Assembly: GCA_009733775.1 (NCBI GenBank) | Contig: WOGZ01000485.1 | Location: 1-19,379 of the forward strand | Length of the DNA: 19,379 nucleotides | Direction of reading: 5' to 3' | From: Alectoria sarmentosa | Lineage: Eukaryota; Ascomycota; Lecanoromycetes; Lecanorales; Parmeliaceae | Part shown: piece by piece, positions 10,991 to 19,379 of the stretch | Layout of the letters: each line of letters begins with the position of its first letter | How positions within the stretch are numbered: position 1 is the stretch's first letter | Translations under genes and position numbers: made by a program | Notes under the pieces: model-generated | Database searches by the model: none | What the model was told of the DNA's origin: nothing | What the model saw: only the letters and a program-made list of their open reading frames with translations

Positions 10991-11267
10991 TTAAATATTA
11001 TTTACGAATTTATTGTAATTATAAATAAAATAATTAAATTAAGATTTTATTAAAAATTACGTTCGTATATAATAATAATATATATATAAATATTAATAAA
11101 ATTTTATAAAATTAATAATAAAATATATAATAATTTTAAAAAATATTTTTGAAAATAAAATTTTAAAAAAAGATCGTTTATTATAAAGCGAATAAAATAA
11201 TTACGAAATATAAAATCGTATTTAAAAAGATTATAAAAGTAAATATTAAAATAATAATTATTATTAT

Positions 11268-11386
11268 ATTACGATTCAGTTATATATAAACAAGTTAATT
11301 GTTTTTATAAAAAGTTTATATCTTAAATACGAGCGAGTTAAATTAATGTAAAATATTTATTTAATAAACGCTATCTTGAAAATGAA
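11268..11386 (+). repeat. R4 direct repeat, left copy
   Basis: Matches 19203-19310 in the same orientation. The best part is a nearly identical block from about 11310 to 11375 including AAGTTTATATCTTAAATACG and the following AGCGA, then AAAATATTT. The left part (ACGATTCAGTTATATATAAA) matches ACGATTTAATTATATATAAA with transitions only. At least two transversions occur further right. With its partner it brackets about 7.8 kb, a length typical of an LTR retrotransposon interior, but about 110 bp is short for an LTR and no primer-binding site or polypurine tract is visible. Confidence 0.75.
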
Positions 11387-14300
11387 TTCGAAATATTAAT
11401 TTAATTTTCTAAAGTTGAAATTCTTTTTATCGTTTTAAAATCAATTTATGTTTTTCGATGTTTATATATCTTAAAATATTTAAAAGTCTTTAATCGTTTA
11501 ATTGCTTATATTTTTATTTCTATTACTATAAAAGAAAATGTTAAACTTTATAAATTATTTTCGTAATCTTTTACGCAAACGATTAATAACGTAAACGAAA
11601 ATTTAAATATATCTTTTTATATTTAATATAATTTTCTTTAATCTTTAATAATATTTCGAATTTTTAACGAATATTGAAATTTTTAAAATGAAAACGATAA
11701 TAAAGCAAAATTCGTCGAATCACGAATCGAAATATTTTTTAAATCAAAATAAATATATAGCGATCGCTAAAAACGAGATAAATTTTAAAATATAATATTA
11801 ATATTTTTTTGAATTTCTCGACGAAGAGATATTTTTATATAATATTATTTAAATAATTTTATAACGAATTTTTTTTAAGATAATCGAGACTACGAAAGTT
11901 AATAATGTTTTTATATTAAGAATTCAATAATGAATTTATTTCAAATAAAGTTTTTTTTATTTCTTAAACTTTTAATCGACGATCGCGAAAAATTGTTTTC
12001 GGGAATTTTTATAAATATTTACTAATTATTTTAAATTTTAATTAATATTTTAAATGTTTCTCGATTTTTATTTTAATCGATTATTTAAATTTATATTCGT
12101 TTTTAAAATTAGTTAATTATTCAAAAAGCGCAATTATTTTAATTATAATATTTATTCTTTTAAATTATTTAAAAATCGCAATTATTTAATGAAAATAATA
12201 AAATTTAAAATTAATTTCGAATAATAAAACAATTCGACGAATAAATAATAAATGTTTATTTTAATTTTATAATAATATAAAAATAAAAGATTTTAAATTA
12301 TTAAATAAATTATAATATTATAAAAATAAACATAAATAATATTAAAAATAAATCGAAATAAATGTGATTAAAAGTTATTAAATTAAATTATTTAACACGA
12401 TTTATTATTTTTACGTTTTAATGTAAACGAAGTTTTTTTCTTTCGCGTGCGAGATTTCTCGAATTTATTTATTATATTTAACACATTTTTCGATAATGTA
12501 ATAATTAATTTTTAAATATTTTTTGAGTATTTTTTTCATTTTATTTAATATTCGTTTACTTTTTTTAATTTCTTTTTTCGATTTTTTTTTAATAATATAT
12601 TTCTCTCGTTTTTAAATAATAATAAATATTAACGAAGGAATTTTTCGATTCAAAAAATTCAATTTCGCTTATTCAAATTGAATTACCAGTATAATTAATC
12701 AAATTTTAATATATTTAATAAAATTTTTGATTTATATATTAAAGAATTAATCTTTTTCAAAATTTTGTAAAAATCGACTTTTTTAATAAATAGCGAGAAA
12801 CTTTTCGAAATATAATATTTAATTTTTTTAATTTTTATCAACTTTAAATATTCTTTTCGACGAGATTCGAAACTTTTTATTTAATATTATATTTTATTAA
12901 CATTTTTATATAAACAAAGTTGATAATTAAGAATTTTTTTTTAAGTTTTATTTCGTAAAAAGATTTCAAAAAAACAATAAATGTTAATATATTCTCGATT
13001 GTATTTAAATTATATTCAATTTTTTAAATTAAAGCTTTTTAATTTTTTTCGTATTTTTTATTAATAAATAACGTAAAACGATTTTTATTATTTAATTTAT
13101 ACGTTCGATTTGTTTATTAATCGAAAAATAATATACAATAATCATTTTAAAAATAATTTCGCATTTAATAAATAAAGTTTTTTAAAATATGTTCGTGAAA
13201 TTTAAGTCTCGATTTAATATAAATCGATGAAAAATGTTTTAAAATCGATAAATTTAATTAAAATATCGATTTACTTAAATTTTTATTAAATTTTTTATAT
13301 TATCGAAAATTAATTAAATAAACTTCGAAAACTTATTAATTATCGTTATTAAATACTTGTTTTTATTTAATATTATAAAAAGTTCGATTATAAAATTTAT
13401 AATAAACTCTTTAACGATTATTTGAAATTTTTTATTAAATGCAATTATTTATAAAATAATTATTTTAATAATTAATATAATTAATAAATCGAATAATTAT
13501 CGATATAATTTTAAATATATTTTCGCATCTTCGAAAAATAAGTTGCATTTCGTAATCGATTATACGTTTAATAAATTTTCTTATAAACGTAACGATTATA
13601 CTCGTATTTTAAAATATTATATATTAATTTCTTTAAAACAAATATGCGATTAAATTTCGAATAATTTAATATATAAAAAAGCTTCGAAATTGTTTTTAAG
13701 CGATAGAATTAATAAACGATTTAAAAATTAAACTTTTAATTTTCGATGTTTCTTATTTTTTTTTAAAAATAATCGTAAATGCGATCGAAAAAAGAATTTT
13801 TAAATAACTTTATAACGATTTCTTTTAAAAATGTTTTCTCGATTTACACGATCTTTATCGAATATATATTAATAATATTAAATTCTTTTGCGAAAAATTT
13901 AAATAAATTATCGACGTTATTATAAACTTTTTCGACTTTATAAATTATTTTCATTTTTAATTAAAAAGTAAAAAAATATAAAGTTTATTCGTTAAATTTA
14001 ATATATCGATAATTATTTATTTTATTTTTTAAAGTTAATTTTAAAGCGATATAATTTATAATGAAAATGAAAATTTTATCGTTAAAAAGTAATAAAAACT
14101 TGATTAAAGCTTATATTAAAATATATATTTTTAATTTTATAACTTAATATCGAGTTTTAATATTATTGAAACATCGAAAAAAAAAACGTTTAATTTTATT
14201 CGTTTTAATTTAATAAAAAGCGATTTTATGTTTTATTTTTAATATTTTCGTTAATATATAATATAAAAAAACGATTAAAATTTAAAAAAATTAACGTTAA

Positions 14301-17300
14301 AATATTATATATTTTATTTTTTAATATCTTTTAAATTTTATAACATTTCGATTTAACGTTTAATTTTATCGATTAAAAATTTTTTTTTTTTAAAAAAAGC
14401 AAAATTTTAATTTCAATTGAATTAATTATCGTAAAACTTAAATTTATTGAAAATCGCTTTTTCTTCGCGTGATTTTCTTTGATTTATTTTGTTTTAAACT
14501 TTTTTTTAATATTTTTCGTTTTCAATTAAATTAATATAAAGTAATAATCGTATAATATAATATAAATTTTCGATAATAATCGAAAAAGTCTAAATTTATT
14601 TTCAATTTTCGAAGGTTTTTTAGAAAGATTAATTTGCAAAAATCTTTTTTATTATTATATTTATATTTAATTTAAAAACGTGATAATTAAAAACGATAAT
14701 ATTTAAATATATAAAATAAAATTTAAATAATAATAATAATATCTTACTTATTTTCAAAAAACTTAATATTTAATTTAAATATTTAATATAATTTTCGAAA
14801 AACGTCGAAATATTTATTATATCGTTAATATATATTTAAAATAAATTAATAAAAATATAAAATTAAAAGTTTCTTTATGCGATGTTGAAAAAAGCTTAAA
14901 ATATTTCTCAAATTCATAATCGAGATTATTAATTACTTTTAATCACGATAAAAATTAATAAAAATAATTTTCTATTAATTCGATAATTTAATTCTTTATT
15001 GAAAAAATTCTTTAATAAAATTAATTAAAAAAAATATTATCGATTTTCTCAAAATATCAAAAATGATATTTTATTCAAATAAAAAATATACGTCGAAATA
15101 TAATTTCATGTTTATTTTTCGTAAATTAATAATTTTTTGAAAATTCTCGTTTTTTTATATTATAAATGTTAATAAAAATGCAATTAAAAAGTATTTAAAG
15201 ATATTTTTTCGACTTATTTTTATTTTATTAAAACATTCAAAATTAAATTCATCGTATAACGATAACGTTAAAAAAATTAAGAAAAATTGCTTTAATTCAT
15301 TAATGTTAAAGTGAATTTTAAAATATATCAACATTTTAATTTCGTTATTAAATCGATCGAGATTAAATTGAATTAATTTTTGATATTTTTTAATATCTTT
15401 TTTATTCGTTTTTTTATTTCGATTTTTAATATTTCGAAATATTTATTTTAAGCATTGCGACTTTATCGAGAAAATTTACGATATAAAATATATCGATTTT
15501 TTTTTAAATTTGTCGATAAACACGTTGATAATAAAAAAATTCATTTTCGTAAATTTGATAAAGTTTTATAATACGAGTAAAAAACTTAACAATTAGTTTT
15601 TATAAACTTTAAATAAATGTTTTTCGAAATTTGAATATAAAAATCGTTTAAAAATTATTATTAATTATCGCTTAAATATTCGATATAAAAGTATTAAATT
15701 ATAAATTAATAATTATAATTAATTCGAATAAATTTAAATAATTTAATATTAAAAATCGATGTTTTATTAAAATATTTTATTATATATCAAATAAAAGCAT
15801 AATAAATATAATAATATAAACGTTAATATTTCTTAATTTTAATATGCAATTTTTTTTTAATTTTATTAATAACATCGATACTAAAAATAATTTTATTATA
15901 TAAATTTTAATTTTTAAGATTTAATTAAGCGTTATTTTAATCGATATTTTGTTTTTATTATCGATAATCGTATAATTTTAATTATTTTATATAATTATAA
16001 CACTATTTATTTTTAATATATTCGTATTAATTATTAAATTATAAAATAAGTTGAAAATAAGATAAATTGCTTTTAAATTTATTATTTCTTTTTCATTTTT
16101 AATGCGCATTTTAATTTTAAAATTTACTTAATTTTGCGAATATGTTACATTTTTATTAATATCGTCGCATTTTATTATTTATAAAATATTTTCGATATTT
16201 TTCGAAAAAGATTATATAACATTTCTTAAACGTTAAAAATATTAAAATTTAATGTTTATATAAAAGTTTTATATTCGTTTATTTTTTAAATAATAATTGT
16301 ATATATTATTAAAATATTTTTAAAAAATTACTTTAAAAGGTTTTAAATTGTTTTTTAAAAGCATCGAATTTTTTATAATAATTAATGTTAATATATTAAT
16401 TACATAAATATATATCTTTTATTTCAAAAATGTTTTAATAATATCGATGTTTAAAAAGGTTTTAAAAAATACGATAATGTAAAAATTTAAATATTTTTTA
16501 TTAATTAATATAATATCACTATTTTAAAATGTTTTTATAATCGATATAAAATGAAATATATTAATAAATTTATTTTTAAACGAATTTCGATTATTAATTA
16601 AAAGTTTTAATTTTTTTTTTTAAATTTTCTTCTTCGCGAGAACTTTTAAAACGATATATATATTTAAATTATAAACATTTAAGTTTTTCTTATTTTCGAT
16701 ATTATTTTCGATTTTATTATCGATATTTATTTTATTCGAATCGATTTTCATTATTTTTCGATTCGAATTATTATAATCGTTATTTTAAAATGCTTTTAAA
16801 AATCGCTTAAATTTAATTTTCGACTAGAATTTTTTTTAAAATAATCGACGTTTAAATTAAAATTTTAATTATTAAATTATTGAAAAATAATTAACTTTTA
16901 ACGAGCGTAAAAGTAATTTATATAAGTTTTCGAAATTTATAAAATTTATAAACGCAATTAATTATTATTTCATTATTACGAATTCGTCGATTGAAACTTT
17001 TATATATATTTTTTATAAAAATAGCGAGCGTCAAATGTACGTTTAAATTTTATTAAAAATATTTAATAATTATATTTTCATCGATAATTTCGATATTATA
17101 AACTTTTTTGTTAATATTAATTTAACGTAAAAAACGAATTATCGAAATAAAATTTCAATTTTTTTGCATTCTTTATAAATTTAAATTAATTAAATCGATA
17201 TTTACGAAGTAACTTATTTTTTATATAATTAAATTATAATTCATTTTTTATTGAATTTAAGATAAAAAATCGTTATATTATTATTGTTATTATTATTTTT

Positions 17301-19202
17301 CAAACACATAAAAAGCATTTAAAGAATTAAAATTATTATTTTTTAGTTCAACGATGTATTTAAAACGACGAACGAAAAATGTTATCGTTTTTTTATTAAA
17401 ATTAAATATTATAATATCTTTAAATTAAAGATTTTTAATTTTGCGTTTCGAATAATAATTTAAATGTTTTCGAATATAATTACATTTATTATTTTAAAAT
17501 AAATAATTATTTAAATTATCTCGATTAAATTATTTCGATTATAATTATTAATATAATAATAATTAAAAGATGATTTTAAACGTCGATTCTCATCGAAAAT
17601 AAACTTGAAATTTAATTCGAAACTTTAATTACGACGAAGTTTAGCATTTTGTTAAAAGATTTTCGTTCGTAAATAAATTAACTCGTTTTCAATTAAAAAA
17701 TAACGATTTTTGAAAACATATTTTTAATAAATTTCTTAAAAAGATAATGAAAGAATTTCTTAAATAAAGTTTTGAAAAATTTCTTAAAATTTCGAATTTA
17801 AACGAAGTTTTTGAAAATTGAATTAATTTTTAAAGATTTTCAATTTCGCGTTTTATCGTAACATTATTAAAATGTATCGAAAAATCGATTAATATTAAAA
17901 TAGAAAATTATTTATTAAGAAATTTAAAAGCTTAATAACGATCTCGATTTTTCGTTTATATTTTTAATTAAATCGTTTTCAATTTTTCGGTTATAAAAGC
18001 TCACTTGATAATTATAACGTTTTTGTTTTCAATATTTTTTAATTTAATAATTAATTAATCGTTGCATTTTTTTTTAATTATAACAATAAATTTGTGAAAA
18101 ACCTTTCTTTTTATAAATCGATAAAATTTCGACGAAGATTAACGATTAATAATTTCATTGATTAATTTCGAAAAAAAAATCAAAATTATCGAGTTTATCG
18201 AATTTCTTTTCAATTTTAATTATTTATATTTATTATATTAATAAAGTATCGAAAGTATATAATAAAGATTTTATAAAAAGAAATTATTAATTAATTTTTA
18301 TTTAAACTTTTTTTTTGATTTTTAATAAAAGTCGATAAATTGTTTAAATCGCGTTTATATTAATGTTATTTATTATTATTTATAAAAATAATCGATTATA
18401 ATCGAGATTTCTTTAATTAATTTATTAACGAGTATTAAAATTATAATATAATTTTATTAATAATTAATTTTGAAATAATGAAGATTTTTTAAAAAATTTC
18501 GAAATTTAATAATTTCTTCGATTTAATTTATAACGTAATTTATCGTATTTTAACGTAATATTTAACATTTTCTTATTGCTTTAAAGAGTTTACTCTTTTA
18601 TTTCGAAATTTTCTTTTTAAACCGAATTTTAAAATTGAGCGAATCGCTTTTTTTTATTTATTTCATTTTTAATAACATCGAAAATATAATTGAAATTGCT
18701 TTAATAAATAATAATAATCTTAAAAGATTTAAAAAAAGAGTTAATGTTTTTCTCGAATGTTCGTAAATTTTTTGAAAGGTTTTTTAAATATATTTTTATA
18801 AATTGCAAATTAAATAAAATTTTAACAAATAAAAAAAATCGATAAAAGTTTAAATTATTGATAAAATAATTCATAACGTGCTTGATAATAAAATTAATAA
18901 ATTGAAATTGAGATTTTATAATAAAGAATTTCTGTAATTGAAATATTAATTTCAAAATCTCTCGATTAATAATCTTCGAAATTAACATTAATTTAATATA
19001 AATTATTTTCTTTTAAAAAAGTCTTTAAAAAACGATAAAATAAAAATTGAACATTTTTAAATTTTTTAAATTATAAAATGAATACGAAAGCGATTATTGC
19101 ACGTTCGAATTTTTTTAAAATAATTAATTATTAATAAGAGAATTTAATTCGATAAATAATTTAATATGTTTTTAAATTTATTAAATTGTTATTAAATGTT
19201 AT
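11387..19202. other. 7.8 kb gene-free interval between R4 copies
   Basis: This is the most AT-saturated part of the window in places (12301-12360 and 14281-14340 have only 3 C/G per 60 bases). No reverse transcriptase, integrase, transposase or host-gene motif could be recognised in any frame I read. Translating one minus-strand frame from about 17640 to 16080 gives about 60 stops in roughly 520 codons, which is what random sequence of this composition gives. Residual CpG (TCGA, ACGT and similar) is scattered throughout. Likely a mobile element, or several, degraded by RIP; partner copies are not in this window. Confidence 0.5.
18701..19012 (-). pseudogene. Longest open frame; possible coding fossil, not a recognised gene
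   Basis: On the minus strand a stop-free run of 103 codons lies between the stop at 19013-19015 and the stop at 18701-18703. The first ATG is at 18988 and gives 95 residues. The product is dominated by I, F, N, K and L, with no recognisable domain, signal peptide or catalytic motif. At about 15% G+C roughly one codon in ten is a stop by chance, so about 0.05 runs this long would be expected in six frames of this window. That is mildly surprising but not proof. It lies about 190 bp inside the right R4 copy, so it could be a remnant of an element-encoded protein. No family is proposed. Confidence 0.2.
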
Positions 19203-19310
19203 ATCACGATTTAATTATATATAAAAAAAAAATTTATATGAAAAGTTTATATCTTAAATACGAGCGAATTAACTTAATATAAAATATTTGTTTAACAGAC
19301 GCGATCGTTA
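19203..19310 (+). repeat. R4 direct repeat, right copy
   Basis: Matches 11268-11386 at a spacing of about 7.9 kb. The AAGTTTATATCTTAAATACG block is at about 19242-19261. After about 19310 similarity becomes weak. The left copy there has a single TTAATTTAATTTT-like segment where this copy runs into a 9-bp minisatellite. If R4 is a terminal repeat, this is the end of an element whose body lies to the left. Confidence 0.75.
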
Positions 19311-19325
19311 ACAATATTAAGTATT

Positions 19326-19379
19326 TTTATTTAATTTATTTAATTTATTTAATTTATTTAATTTATTTAATTTATTTAA
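19326..19379 (+). repeat. 9-bp minisatellite TTTATTTAA, 6 perfect units to window end
   Basis: Six exact, uninterrupted TTTATTTAA units reach the last base of the window, so the array may continue beyond it. Perfect identity contrasts with the mutated state of the longer repeats. The unit has no C or G and is therefore invisible to C-to-T mutation. An array at the very end would also be a natural place for an assembly to break. Confidence 0.95.

Larger units (their letters stand above)
1..19379. other. AT-rich, gene-free, RIP-degraded repeat block
   Basis: The whole window is about 14-17% G+C in hand-counted lines, and the remaining C/G lies mostly in CpG. Six sampled lines (601-660, 3001-3060, 6241-6300, 9121-9180, 13201-13260, 17941-18000) together hold 17 CpG, 3 CpA and 8 TpG. 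Stop codons are dense in all six frames on both strands, and no conserved protein motif or tRNA/rRNA-like segment is visible. Known background: RIP in filamentous ascomycetes changes C to T in duplicated DNA, most strongly at CpA, leaving AT-rich, heterochromatic, transposon-derived blocks. Inference: this is such a block. Other explanations considered are organellar DNA and AT/CpG-rich insect DNA; the transition-only divergence of the internal repeats speaks against both. Confidence 0.85.

Noticed and set aside
16080..17640. Minus-strand frame that looked like a protein whose glutamine codons had become TAA, including a run of TAA/CAA near 17281
   Set aside because: I counted about 60 stops in roughly 520 codons, equal to the random expectation for this composition. 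The TAA run is equally well a simple trinucleotide repeat. No domain was recognised.
1..19379. Mitochondrial or plastid DNA, or AT-rich insect heterochromatin
   Set aside because: No organellar genes or RNAs are seen. CpG retention together with transition-only divergence between repeats is not expected for either, while it fits RIP in a filamentous ascomycete.
1..19379. tRNA, rRNA, riboswitch, CRISPR array or telomere repeats
   Set aside because: No segment has enough G+C or the conserved bases for a structured RNA. No spaced identical repeats and no TTAGGG-type arrays were found.

Overview
This window has no intact gene, RNA gene, CRISPR array or prokaryotic operon that I can support. It is extremely AT-rich: hand counts of sampled 60-base lines give roughly 14-17% G+C, with some lines near 5%. 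The C and G that remain sit mostly in CpG. In six sampled lines (360 bases) I counted 17 CpG against 11 CpA plus TpG. Base composition alone would predict about 3 CpG and about 25 CpA plus TpG. This is the opposite of methyl-CpG decay. It matches repeat-induced point mutation (RIP), the pre-meiotic process of filamentous ascomycetes (Pezizomycotina) that turns C into T in duplicated DNA, preferring CpA. The organism is therefore inferred to be a filamentous ascomycete, and the window a heterochromatic, transposon-derived AT block (AT isochore, subtelomere or pericentromere). The species cannot be told.

The strongest evidence is internal. A direct repeat of about 1.9 kb (R1) occurs at 1-1887 and 8128-10018. 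In my hand alignment of the first 360 bases the copies differ at 35 positions. All 35 are transitions, there are no transversions, and there is one single-base indel. About half the changes lie in CpA/TpG context, most of the rest in CpT/ApG and few in CpG. Changes run in both directions, so each copy was mutated on its own.

Layout: R1 copy A (1-1887, cut by the window start) abuts R2 copy A (1888-2380). Then come an A/T hairpin, a 17-bp tandem array and a third, shorter piece of the R1 end (2575-2657). A long unassigned stretch follows, holding R3 copy A (3695-3930). An inverted repeat (8063-8110) sits just before R1 copy B (8128-10018). After about 280 bp of unassigned sequence come R3 copy B (10296-10526) and, almost touching it, R2 copy B (10550-10990). 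A repeat of about 110 bp (R4) at 11268-11386 recurs at 19203-19310, bracketing about 7.8 kb without recognisable genes. The window ends inside a perfect 9-bp minisatellite (19326-19379).

The repeats keep different neighbours in their two copies: R2 follows R1 in one place and R3 in the other. The region is therefore best read as a mosaic of nested or fragmented mobile elements that were later mutated beyond coding capacity, not as one simple tandem duplication. The longest open frame (18704-19012, minus strand) is only marginally longer than chance allows and is described as a possible fossil, not as a gene.
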